In this document: positions 50,681-59,119 of the stretch, piece after piece
Numbering within the stretch: position 1 is the stretch's first letter
How the letters are laid out: each line of letters begins with the position of its first letter
Source: CAAGNP01 sp045595965
GTDB lineage: Bacteria; Bacteroidota; Bacteroidia; Bacteroidales; UBA932
DNA: 64,000 nt
Assembly (NCBI GenBank): GCA_045595965.1
Contig: JAZOBN010000029.1
Span: forward strand, 1-64,000
Direction: 5' to 3'
The notes under the pieces: generated by a model
Database searches by the model: none
What the model saw: the letters and a program-made list of their open reading frames with translations, nothing else
What the model was told of the DNA's origin: nothing
Program-made: the position numbers and the translations under genes

Positions 50681-52603
50681 TTATTCTGACAACAACAACC
50701 ATTCATCCATTTTAAGATCCAATTCCCGTTTATATTCAAGGTATGAACGGGTCAGAGAGTCAATATCTGTCCCCTCTTCGGGTGAAGCCAATTTCTCCTC
50801 GATCCCTTTCATCTTCTCTTCAAGCTCCTTGATCTTCTTTTCACAATTCTCTACCTGTTTCTGCCTCTTTCTCAACTCTTTCTGCTCTTCGTATGAGAGC
50901 TTTGACGGAGTTTCTCCCTCTTTCCGGGATGAAACAGGAACCACTTTCTCTTCTGGAGCATACTTTTTCTCAAGATCTGTCAGATTCTCTATCTTTCTCC
51001 TCTCAAGAAATGCAGAAATACCCCCCAAATGCTCTTTAATGCGACCATCCTTAAATTCATAAACAGTATCTACCAGACCATCCAGAAAATCTCTGTCATG
51101 TGATACAAGAATCAATGTGCCGTCATATTTGACCAAAGCCTGTTTCAAAATATCTTTTGACCTGATATCCATATGGTTGGTAGGCTCATCAAGTGCCAAA
51201 AGGTTGTAGGGTTTTAGTATAAGTTTGGCCATTGCAAGTCTGGATCTCTCTCCGCCACTTAATACTGCCACCTTCTTGTCAATATCCTCACCTCTGAACA
51301 AGAATGCTCCAAGTATATCCCTCAATCTAAACCTCACATCACCTACTGCAACCTTATCCAAAGTATCGAAGACAGTGTCGCTTTTATCAAGAATATCCTC
51401 TTGGTTTTGAGCATAATATCCAAGAGAAACATTGTGCCCCAGAATAGCCTCCCCACTCAATGGAGTCAATTCGGAAGTAAGGATTTTCATCATTGTTGAC
51501 TTACCTTCTCCATTTCTCCCCACAAAAGCAACCTTCTCTCCCCTCTTAATAGTCATCTCTGCCCCAGAAAAAACCACTTTCTTTCCATTATCATATCCTG
51601 CAGACATCTCTCTTACCTTCAGAACAATATCTCCTGATCTGGGGGCAGGTGGAAATTTCACACTCAATACCGAATTGTCCTCCTCTTCAACCTCAATCCT
51701 CTCCAATTTGTCAAGCTGCTTGATTCTTGACTGCACTTGATTGGATTTTGTAGGTTTATATCTGAACCGTTCAATGAACTCCTCGGTCTTTTCTATCATC
51801 CTCTGCTGATTTTCATACGCAGCCCTCTGTTGGGCCATCCTTTCAGCACGGAGTTCCTTAAATTTAGTGTAGGAGACCTTATAATCGTAAATTTTTCCCA
51901 ACATTATCTCCACGGTACGATTGGTTACCTTATCAAGAAATCTCCTGTCATGGGAGATAAGAAGAAGTGTTCCGGCATACGAGACAAGGTAATCTTCAAG
52001 CCATTGTATAGACTCAATATCAAGGTGGTTGGTAGGCTCATCAAGCATTATCACTTTTGGCCTTTTCAACAACACTTTGGCCAATTCCACCCTCATATTC
52101 CACCCCTGTGAAAAAGTACCTCTCTCCCTTTCAAGATCTTCCCTCTTGAATCCCAATCCAATAAGGGTCTTTTCAGCCTGCAATCTCGGAGAGTCTGACT
52201 GTGCAAACGACAGACGGTCACTGATATCATTCAACTCCTCAATAAGTTTATGATAACCACTTGATTCATAGTCTGTTCTATCAGCCAGTTCAACATTTAT
52301 CTCATCCATCCTCTTCTGGAGTGCAAACATATCTGCAAAGGCGGTCATCGCCTCATCTATAACACTTCTCCCCTTCGCATACTCCATTATTTGAGGAAGG
52401 TATCCTATAGTAAGATCCTGCGGTTTGAGAATCTTTCCTGAAGTTGGAGACTCCAGCTCCATAATCAACTTAAGAATAGTCGATTTCCCTGCCCCATTTT
52501 TTCCGACAAGGGCAATATGCTCCCCATCGCTTATGTGAAAATTTATATTATCAAGAAGTGTGAATCCCCCAAATGAGACAGTGAGGTCATTGATTGAGAT
52601 CAT
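50681..52603 (-). CDS. ABC-F family ATPase
   Basis: A 640-aa cytoplasmic protein with two ABC domains and no membrane part. First domain: GKNGAGKST, signature FSQGWNMRVELAK, MLDEPTNHLD. Second: GRNGEGKST, LSGGERSRLAMAK, ALDEPTNHMD. A linker of the ABC-F type lies between them (SYTKFKELRAERMAQQ) and a C-terminal coiled coil (about 550-640) follows. ABC-F proteins act on the ribosome, as translation factors or for antibiotic protection; this housekeeping neighbourhood points to a general Uup/YdiF-like role. It overlaps tatC by 4 bp. Confidence 0.93.
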   Translation of the reverse strand: MISINDLTVSFGGFTLLDNINFHISDGEHIALVGKNGAGKSTILKLIMELESPTSGKILKPQDLTIGYLPQIMEYAKGRSVIDEAMTAFADMFALQKRMDEINVELADRTDYESSGYHKLIEELNDISDRLSFAQSDSPRLQAEKTLIGLGFKREDLERERGTFSQGWNMRVELAKVLLKRPKVIMLDEPTNHLDIESIQWLEDYLVSYAGTLLLISHDRRFLDKVTNRTVEIMLGKIYDYKVSYTKFKELRAERMAQQRAAYENQQRMIEKTEEFIERFRYKPTKSNQVQSRIKQLDKLERIEVEEEDNSVLSVKFPPAPRSGDIVLKVREMSAGYDNGKKVVFSGAEMTIKRGEKVAFVGRNGEGKSTMMKILTSELTPLSGEAILGHNVSLGYYAQNQEDILDKSDTVFDTLDKVAVGDVRFRLRDILGAFLFRGEDIDKKVAVLSGGERSRLAMAKLILKPYNLLALDEPTNHMDIRSKDILKQALVKYDGTLILVSHDRDFLDGLVDTVYEFKDGRIKEHLGGISAFLERRKIENLTDLEKKYAPEEKVVPVSSRKEGETPSKLSYEEQKELRKRQKQVENCEKKIKELEEKMKGIEEKLASPEEGTDIDSLTRSYLEYKRELDLKMDEWLLLSE

Positions 52604-53394
52604 TTCTTTTCCTCCTCATCCTCTTTTTTCTCTCTGCACATCAATATAGAGGCCTCATAAAGCATATACAGCGGCAGAGCAACCATAAACAGGGTAAATG
52701 CATCTCCAGATGGAGTTATCACTGCTGCCAGAAACAGAAGGACAACTGCTGCATGTTTCCTGTATTTCCTTAACATATCCCTGTTAACCACACCCAAGCG
52801 GGACAAAATTGCCGCCAAAGCGGGCATTTCAAACACAATACCCATCAGCAAAATCAGACGGATAAACATAGCGATATATGAGGCGAGTGAAATCTGGTTA
52901 GGGACATCAGGACTCACCTGATAAGTACCCAAAAATCTCAAAGTAAGGGGGAATACAAAGAAATAGCCCACTGCCACCCCCATATAAAAAAGCAGAGAGG
53001 CAAAACCGAAAGCTTTCTTCATCACCCCTTTCTCATTCTGATACAAAGCTGGGCTAATAAACCCCCATACCAGGTAGATAATAAATGGAAAAGCAACTAC
53101 GAATGAGAGGTAAAAAGATACTTTTATATGGATAAAAAACTGCGCGGCAAGATCTATATTTATCAATTCAAGGGAGAAACTGTCAAGAGGTTTCAGTCCT
53201 ATTAAAGCAAATAATGCATTGAACCATCGGTACAATGCAAAATCAGACCCGATTGGGGCCAATATTATATCATTGAAAACAAAGTCTTTGCCAATAAAAA
53301 TGACCACCATAAAGAGCATAATGACCCCAAGAGCGCGAAAAATAACCTTTCGCAACTCATCAAGATGCTCCCAAAAAGTCATTTCCTGAGTCAC
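52600..53394 (-). CDS. tatC: Sec-independent translocase subunit TatC
   Basis: The core receptor of the twin-arginine export system, 264 aa, with six membrane helices and the family start EMTFWEHLDELRKVIFRA. FISPALYQNEKGVMK in the second part and the PSGDAFTLFMVALPLYMLYE end are also typical. The start is a GTG; an ATG four codons later (53382) is also in frame. It lies 3 bp after tatA, giving a minimal TatAC system with no tatB seen. Confidence 0.94.
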   Translation of the reverse strand: MTQEMTFWEHLDELRKVIFRALGVIMLFMVVIFIGKDFVFNDIILAPIGSDFALYRWFNALFALIGLKPLDSFSLELINIDLAAQFFIHIKVSFYLSFVVAFPFIIYLVWGFISPALYQNEKGVMKKAFGFASLLFYMGVAVGYFFVFPLTLRFLGTYQVSPDVPNQISLASYIAMFIRLILLMGIVFEMPALAAILSRLGVVNRDMLRKYRKHAAVVLLFLAAVITPSGDAFTLFMVALPLYMLYEASILMCREKKEDEEEKK

Positions 53395-53397
53395 GAC

Positions 53398-53628
53398 CTA
53401 TTTATTGTTCTTGTCAGAATTAAGACCTTCGTTTATCTCCTTGGTCTCTTTATCAAGATCAAGTTCATCCTCTACCCCCTTAACCCCTTCTTTGAAACTT
53501 TTAACACCTTTGCCGATACCTTTCATCAATTCAGGAATTTTCTTACCCCCAAAGAAAAGGAGGACTACAAGGGCGATGATGATAATCTCGGTCATACCGA
53601 TTGTTCCAAAAAGCAATAATGTTGTCAT
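53398..53628 (-). CDS. tatA: Sec-independent translocase subunit TatA
   Basis: A 76-aa protein with one N-terminal membrane helix (FGTIGMTEIIIIALVVLLFF), the FGGKKIPELMKGIG hinge and amphipathic helix, and an acidic tail. It forms the translocation pore with TatC. It is in operon with tatC and the thioesterase gene. Confidence 0.94.
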   Translation of the reverse strand: MTTLLLFGTIGMTEIIIIALVVLLFFGGKKIPELMKGIGKGVKSFKEGVKGVEDELDLDKETKEINEGLNSDKNNK

Positions 53629-53655
53629 AATCGTAACTATTTGTTCTATAATTTT

Positions 53656-54075
53656 TTACTTGCTATTATTTACAGCTTTATTAAAAGCATCTAAAAAAGG
53701 CTTTGGTACTCTGATAGGTCTTCTGGTATCCTTATTAAGGAAGCCCAGAACCACCTCTCCTTCACACACAACATCCCCATTCTGATTGTATATCACAGCA
53801 GAGACCTCCACCCTTGCCATCGGTTCCTTCTCCACTGTTGATACAATTCTCAGTTTATCCCCTATTTTGGCCGGAGTACGATATTTACAGGATACAGTAG
53901 AGACAGGCATAATAAAGCCATACTCTTCAAATTTACAAACAGGGAGTCCCAAATCATCCATCATCTTCCCCCTTCCGCACTCGAAATAACGGATATAGTT
54001 CGAATGGTGAACTATACCCATCATATCTGTCTCGTAGTAACGGACCTCAAGTTCCATTTCGGATTGGTAAAACAT
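53656..54075 (-). CDS. Acyl-CoA thioesterase, YbgC/4HBT-type hot-dog protein
   Basis: A single hot-dog domain of 139 aa with the family motif YYETDMMGIVHHSNYIRYFE, in which the Asp is catalytic, and later VVCEGEVVLGFLNKDTRRP. It hydrolyses acyl-CoA esters; the physiological substrate is uncertain. It lies 12 bp after valS and 27 bp before tatA. Confidence 0.88.
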   Translation of the reverse strand: MFYQSEMELEVRYYETDMMGIVHHSNYIRYFECGRGKMMDDLGLPVCKFEEYGFIMPVSTVSCKYRTPAKIGDKLRIVSTVEKEPMARVEVSAVIYNQNGDVVCEGEVVLGFLNKDTRRPIRVPKPFLDAFNKAVNNSK

Positions 54076-54087
54076 ATCTTGTAATCC

Positions 54088-56736
54088 CTATTTCTTAAGA
54101 TTAGCAATACTGTTTTTAAGGTTTTCTATCTTGGTAGTTGCATCACTCTGTTTCTTTCTCTCCATAGCTACCACAGCCTCAGGTGCGTTCTGAACAAATC
54201 TTTCGTTTGACAATTTAGCCTCTACCCCCTTTAGAAATTTGGTCAAATGGGCAATTTCCGCCTCCATCTTGGCAATCTCCTCCTCAGCATTCACCATCCC
54301 TGTAAGAGGGACAAAGAACTCGATTGTATCCACCATAAATGCAGCACCATTTACACTGTTATCTATCGATTCAACAATAGATACCTCGGAAATATTAGCC
54401 ATTCTCTTAACCACAGAGGCAATCTTCTGAGGGAAGTCACCTTTAATCTGAAGAGTCAATGGCTCTTTTGGTGAAATCCCTTTTGACTGGCGAATGTTTC
54501 TTATAGAAGCGATAGCACCTACACCCTGTTCAAATTCATGGATGGTCTCTTTATTATAAGGAGCAGCTTTCGGCTGTGACTGCAACATAATGGTCTCACC
54601 ATCTTTTCTCTCTTCAATATTCTGCCATAACTCTTCAGTAATGAACGGCATAATAGGGTGCAACAATCTCAAAAGTTTCTCAAAGAATACAATAGTCATA
54701 TCGTAAGTTACCTTATCGATAGGTTTACCATATTCTGGTTTGATTACCTCAAGATACCAGGCACAGAAATCATCCCAGAAGAATTTGTACAAAGTCATCA
54801 AAGCATCAGACAATCTGAATTTAGAGAACAAATCATCAATAGTCTCGATGGTTTGTGACAATTTGTTGTCAAACCATTCTGCTGCAAGTTTCGAGTGTTC
54901 ATTTTGGGCGATATCTGCACTCACCTCCCAACCTCTGATCAGACGATAAGCATTCCATATTTTATTGCAGAAATTCCTTCCCTGTTCCACTTGAGACTCA
55001 TCAAATAGGATATCGTTACCAGCAGAGCTGCAAAGCAACATACCCAGACGCACTCCGTCGGCACCATATTGTTCCATAAGGAGTATAGGATCGGGTGAGT
55101 TACCAAGTGATTTGGACATCTTTCTTCCCAATTTATCTCTCACAATACCGGTCAGATAGACATTTCTGAAAGGGACATCACCACAGAACTCATTTCCTGC
55201 CATAATCATACGTGCAACCCAGAAAAACAGAATTTCCGGAGCGGTAATCAAGTCATTTGTGGGGTAATAGTATGCCAATTCAGAATTTGGTGACTTATCT
55301 GGATGACCAGGTTTGGAGGCGTCAAATACAGAAACGGGCCACAACCATGATGAGAACCAGGTATCAAGAACATCTTCATCACGTTTCAGATCTTCCATCT
55401 TCACCGAAGGATCAATCTTCTGTGCAGCAGCAAGTGCCTCTTCCGGTGTTGTCTCCACAACATATTCTCCATTGGGGAGATAATACGCAGGAATCTGCTG
55501 TCCCCACCACAATTGCCTTGAAATACACCAGTCACGCACATTCTCCATCCAGTGACGGTAGGTATTTCTGAATTTATCAGGAATCAATTTGATATCACCG
55601 TTTTCCACCTTGGCAAGTGCATCTTTTGCCAGCTCTTCCATCTTAAGGAACCATTGAAGCGAAAGACGTGGTTCAATTACAGCATTGGTCCTCTCTGAAT
55701 AACCCACTTGAGACAAATAGTTCTCCTCTTTCTCCAGGTGGCCAGCTTCATCAAGCATCTTCACAATCTTCTTTCTAGCCACAAACCTATCCTCTCCTAC
55801 AAGAATCTGGGCTTTTTCATTCAAACAACCATGCTGGTCTATAATATCGATAACAGGGAGTTTATGTTTGATACCCAATTCATAGTCATTGATATCGTGT
55901 GCAGGGGTAACCTTAAGACAACCTGTACCGAAATCCATTGTTACATAACTGTCTTCGATAATAGGAACCTCTTTATTGATCAAAGGGACAAATACCTTCT
56001 TACCCTTCAAATAGTGATATCTCTCATCATCCGGATTTATACAAACAGCCGCATCCGCCATGATGGTTTCAGGACGGGTTGTTGCGATGACGATGTACTT
56101 ATCAGATGGTTTACCCTCTTCAGATATGAAATATCTCAAATAGTAAAGTTTGGATTGGGTCTCTTTACGTATAACCTCTTCATCACTGACTGCGGTCAAA
56201 GATTGTGGATCCCAGTTTACCATCCTCACACCACGATAGATATAACCTTTCTTGTAGAAATAGACAAAAGTATTGATAACTGCCTCACTCAAAGGCTCAT
56301 CCATAGTGAATTTTGTACGATCCCAGTCACATGAAGCTCCCAATTTCTTCAATTGTTCGAGAATAATGCCGCCATGTTTCTCTTTCCACTCCCAAGCATG
56401 TTTAAGGAACTCTTCTCTGGTCAAATCTGATTTCTCAATCCCCTGCTCTTTCAACTTTGCCACAACCTTTGCCTCTGTTGCAATTGATGCGTGGTCAGTA
56501 CCGGGAACCCAGCATGCATTTTTCCCATTCATCCTTGCTCTGCGGACCAACACATCCTGAATAGTATTGTTCATCATGTGACCCATATGGAGCACTCCTG
56601 TCACGTTTGGTGGTGGAATAACAATTGTATATGGCTCTCTTTCATCGGGTTCAGAATGAAAATATTTATTTTTCAACCAATAAGCATACCACTTATCCTC
56701 TACCTCTGCGGGATTGTATTTTACAGGTAATTCCAT
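54088..56736 (-). CDS. valS: Valyl-tRNA synthetase
   Basis: A class I aminoacyl-tRNA synthetase of 882 aa. PPPNVTGVLHMGHMMNN holds the HIGH box; the editing domain (about 200-340) has TTRPETIMADAAVC and TPAHDINDYELG; the KMSKS loop is GRKMSKSLGNSPDP; the anticodon-binding domain and the C-terminal coiled-coil arm (about 820-882) follow. It leads the valS-thioesterase-tatAC-ABCF-rlmB operon. Confidence 0.97.
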   Translation of the reverse strand: MELPVKYNPAEVEDKWYAYWLKNKYFHSEPDEREPYTIVIPPPNVTGVLHMGHMMNNTIQDVLVRRARMNGKNACWVPGTDHASIATEAKVVAKLKEQGIEKSDLTREEFLKHAWEWKEKHGGIILEQLKKLGASCDWDRTKFTMDEPLSEAVINTFVYFYKKGYIYRGVRMVNWDPQSLTAVSDEEVIRKETQSKLYYLRYFISEEGKPSDKYIVIATTRPETIMADAAVCINPDDERYHYLKGKKVFVPLINKEVPIIEDSYVTMDFGTGCLKVTPAHDINDYELGIKHKLPVIDIIDQHGCLNEKAQILVGEDRFVARKKIVKMLDEAGHLEKEENYLSQVGYSERTNAVIEPRLSLQWFLKMEELAKDALAKVENGDIKLIPDKFRNTYRHWMENVRDWCISRQLWWGQQIPAYYLPNGEYVVETTPEEALAAAQKIDPSVKMEDLKRDEDVLDTWFSSWLWPVSVFDASKPGHPDKSPNSELAYYYPTNDLITAPEILFFWVARMIMAGNEFCGDVPFRNVYLTGIVRDKLGRKMSKSLGNSPDPILLMEQYGADGVRLGMLLCSSAGNDILFDESQVEQGRNFCNKIWNAYRLIRGWEVSADIAQNEHSKLAAEWFDNKLSQTIETIDDLFSKFRLSDALMTLYKFFWDDFCAWYLEVIKPEYGKPIDKVTYDMTIVFFEKLLRLLHPIMPFITEELWQNIEERKDGETIMLQSQPKAAPYNKETIHEFEQGVGAIASIRNIRQSKGISPKEPLTLQIKGDFPQKIASVVKRMANISEVSIVESIDNSVNGAAFMVDTIEFFVPLTGMVNAEEEIAKMEAEIAHLTKFLKGVEAKLSNERFVQNAPEAVVAMERKKQSDATTKIENLKNSIANLKK

Positions 56737-56765
56737 TTCCTATTTTGTTTTAGTTTTGCAAACTG

Positions 56766-56773
56766 CAAATTTA
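56766..56773 (-). promoter_or_regulatory. Putative -7 box of valS
   Basis: TAAATTTG on the minus strand fits TAnnTTTG, 29 bp before the valS start. No clear -33 box at the right distance. Confidence 0.45.
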
Positions 56774-56786
56774 CACAATTTATTCC

Positions 56787-56794
56787 TATCTTCG
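56787..56794 (+). promoter_or_regulatory. Putative -7 box of the DUF3467 gene
   Basis: TATCTTCG differs from TAnnTTTG at one base and lies 23 bp before the DUF3467 ATG. Confidence 0.35.
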
Positions 56795-56817
56795 CGCATA
56801 GTTTCATTCAAAAAATC

Positions 56818-57132
56818 ATGGAAAATAGAGAAAACAACAAAGAATTGAGCCTTGAACTGGGGAGCGATGTCGCAAAAGGGACTTATGCTAACCTTGCAGT
56901 TATCACACACTCACCCAGCGAGTTTGTCTTGGATTTTGCAGCAATCCTCCCCGGAACTCCAAAAGCTCTTGTCAACAGCAGGATCATTATGACTCCAGAG
57001 CACACCAAGAGACTTCTTCAGGCTCTAACTGACAACGTAGCAAAATACGAGAACCAGTTCGGACAGATCGAACTTCCAGAGAATAAAATGGTTATGCCAA
57101 TGGGATTCGGTCCCAACACTCCAAACGCATAA
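56818..57132 (+). CDS. DUF3467 family protein
   Basis: A 104-aa cytoplasmic protein typical of Bacteroidota. The central DUF3467 pattern is clear (GTYANLAVITHSPSEFVLDF, FAAILPGTPKALVNSRIIMT, PEHTKRLLQALTDNVAKYE), ending in a Gly/Pro/Met-rich tail. The function is unknown. It lies 29 bp upstream of the DUF2520 gene and is probably co-transcribed. Confidence 0.9.
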   Translation: MENRENNKELSLELGSDVAKGTYANLAVITHSPSEFVLDFAAILPGTPKALVNSRIIMTPEHTKRLLQALTDNVAKYENQFGQIELPENKMVMPMGFGPNTPNA

Positions 57133-57161
57133 TCAGCAAACAATTGAACAACTGCTTATTG

Positions 57162-57989
57162 ATGGAAAACAAACACTTCGACATATCGATAATCGGAGCT
57201 GGCAACATGGCTTTCCGACTTGGAATAGCCCTGGCAGAAGCTGGACACAGAATTGGAAAAATATGGTGCAGGAGGCCATCTGAGGGGGAAAAATTGGCAA
57301 AGATACTCTCCTCATACGGAGACAGGACTCAATATTTTTCTGAATTATCTGCTCTACGCAACTCTGAGATTATCATAATAGCGGTCTCAGACAATGCAAT
57401 ACCGGAGGTCGCAAAACAACTCTCCGACACTTTTGACATTGAGAGACAAAGGGGTGAAGTATCTGTTTTCCACACCTCCGGCGCCACCACCATTGACGCA
57501 CTCGCACCTCTATCCGACAAAGGGATACATTGCGGAGTCCTCTACCCGATGATGACTCTCAGCAGGGGGAAGAATGTCAATTTTTCAGAGGTTCCCCTTC
57601 TGCTGGAGCAATCAGACCAACTCACAATGTCTCAAATGGAACACATTGCGCAATCACTTGATTGCCAATACTTTTTCTGTGACTCCAATAAGCGTTTGAA
57701 AATGCATTGTGCAGCGGTATTCGCATCAAATTTTATCAACTACACTTTGAGTCTTGCTTTCGAAATAGCCGGAGATAAAGCATCCTATCTGATTCCTACA
57801 GCAATAGAATCTGTCAGAAAAGCGTGTCTCACCCACCCCGATCTTACTCAGACAGGTCCTGCCCTCAGAGGGGACACCGCAACTATGGAAAAGCACATAT
57901 GTTTGCTTCAGCAAGCCAACATGAAAGAACAGGAAGAGATATATAAACTAATCAGCAAGAACATCCCGGGAAGGGTAAAAAACAGATAA
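57162..57989 (+). CDS. DUF2520 protein, Rossmann-fold oxidoreductase-like
   Basis: The start MENKHFDISIIGAGNMAFRL (57162) is preferred over a TTG at 57144. The N-terminal domain is an NAD(P)-binding Rossmann fold (IIGAGNMAFRLGIAL, IIAVSDNAIPEVA, VFHTSGATTIDAL), like F420-dependent/ketopantoate-type reductases. The C-terminal half is the helical DUF2520 domain (HCAAVFASNFINYTLSLAFE, THPDLTQTGPALRGDTATM). The substrate is unknown. The KdsC-like phosphatase starts 5 bp downstream, a linkage often seen in Bacteroidales. Confidence 0.85.
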   Translation: MENKHFDISIIGAGNMAFRLGIALAEAGHRIGKIWCRRPSEGEKLAKILSSYGDRTQYFSELSALRNSEIIIIAVSDNAIPEVAKQLSDTFDIERQRGEVSVFHTSGATTIDALAPLSDKGIHCGVLYPMMTLSRGKNVNFSEVPLLLEQSDQLTMSQMEHIAQSLDCQYFFCDSNKRLKMHCAAVFASNFINYTLSLAFEIAGDKASYLIPTAIESVRKACLTHPDLTQTGPALRGDTATMEKHICLLQQANMKEQEEIYKLISKNIPGRVKNR

Positions 57990-57994
57990 ATCTT

Positions 57995-58525
57995 ATGGCA
58001 AACTACAAGACCAAACTTCACGATATAAAAGCATTTGCTTTCGATGTTGACGGAGTACTAACAGATGGCACATTTATTTCCACCCCCGATGGAGACCTTG
58101 TACGCATCTTCAATGCCAAGGACGGCTTCGGTATGAGAACTGCAATAAACAATGGATATCCTATTGCAATCATCACAGGTGGACAATCAGAAAGTATTGC
58201 GAAAAGATTTATTCCTGTGGGAGTTAAGCCAGAGGACCTATACCAAAGCTCGAGGAACAAAATTCCAGATTTTGAAGATTTTTGCCACCGCTATTCTATA
58301 AAACCTGAAGAGGTGGCATTTATGGGTGACGACATTCCGGATATCCCTATTCTTGAGCGTTGCGGATTGTCGGCATGCCCTGCAGATGCAGTCGCAGAGG
58401 TAAAGCAGGTGTGTGACTTTGTTTCTCTATATCCAGGGGGAAAAACATGCGCAAGGGATCTTATTGAGCAAGTTCTGAAAGTCCAGGGGAAATGGTTTTA
58501 TATGGATGAGAACATATCTGTTTAA
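57995..58525 (+). CDS. kdsC: KdsC-like HAD phosphatase (3-deoxy-D-manno-octulosonate-8-phosphate phosphatase)
   Basis: A 176-aa C0-type HAD phosphatase without cap domain: FAFDVDGVLTDGTF (nucleophile Asp), ITGGQSESIAKRF, FMGDDIPDIPIL. It probably removes phosphate from Kdo 8-phosphate made by KdsA (21413). Other KdsC-like sugar-acid phosphatases cannot be excluded. It is 2 bp before maf. Confidence 0.85.
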   Translation: MANYKTKLHDIKAFAFDVDGVLTDGTFISTPDGDLVRIFNAKDGFGMRTAINNGYPIAIITGGQSESIAKRFIPVGVKPEDLYQSSRNKIPDFEDFCHRYSIKPEEVAFMGDDIPDIPILERCGLSACPADAVAEVKQVCDFVSLYPGGKTCARDLIEQVLKVQGKWFYMDENISV

Positions 58526-58527
58526 TT

Positions 58528-59112
58528 ATGAAAGATTTAATTTCCAAATGCAAAATCATTCTCGGCTCTGCATCACCAAGGAGAAAAGAACTTCTCTCCC
58601 TCCTTGGAATACCTTTCTCCATAGAGCTTCCTACCAACTCTGACGAAAGTTATCCTGATGGCACTCAATACAATATAATTCCCGAGACAATTGCATTGGG
58701 AAAATCTGCAGGATTTGGAAGAGAATTGGGAGAAGATGAAATTCTTATCACTGCAGACACAATGGTATTTTGTCCCGACCACGAACCTCTTGGAAAACCA
58801 AAAAATTCAGAAGACGCAATACGGATGCTACATAAACTTTCAGGCAAGACACATGAAGTAATCACGGGGGTTGCGATTCGGACAAGCAAAGGGGTCACCT
58901 CTTTTTCTACTACCACAGAAGTAACATTCAAAGAGCTGTCCAACAAAGAGATAGAATACTACATCTCAAATTATGCTCCATATGATAAAGCGGGGGCATA
59001 TGCTATTCAGGAATGGATTGGAGCAGCTGGAATAACCTCTATCAACGGGTCATATTTCAACGTTGTGGGATTACCGGTCCAAAGGGTTTATGAAGTTTTG
59101 AGAAATCTATAA
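58528..59112 (+). CDS. maf: Maf-like nucleoside triphosphate pyrophosphatase
   Basis: A 194-aa Maf/HAM1-like house-cleaning enzyme that hydrolyses non-canonical or modified nucleotides. The start IILGSASPRRKELLSLLGIP is diagnostic; ITADTMVF, GKPKNSEDAIRMLHKLSGKT, YDKAGAYAIQEWIG and SYFNVVGLPV follow. Last gene of the DUF3467-DUF2520-kdsC-maf unit; its stop is 8 bp from the convergent recQ stop. Confidence 0.94.
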   Translation: MKDLISKCKIILGSASPRRKELLSLLGIPFSIELPTNSDESYPDGTQYNIIPETIALGKSAGFGRELGEDEILITADTMVFCPDHEPLGKPKNSEDAIRMLHKLSGKTHEVITGVAIRTSKGVTSFSTTTEVTFKELSNKEIEYYISNYAPYDKAGAYAIQEWIGAAGITSINGSYFNVVGLPVQRVYEVLRNL

Positions 59113-59119
59113 TTCGCCT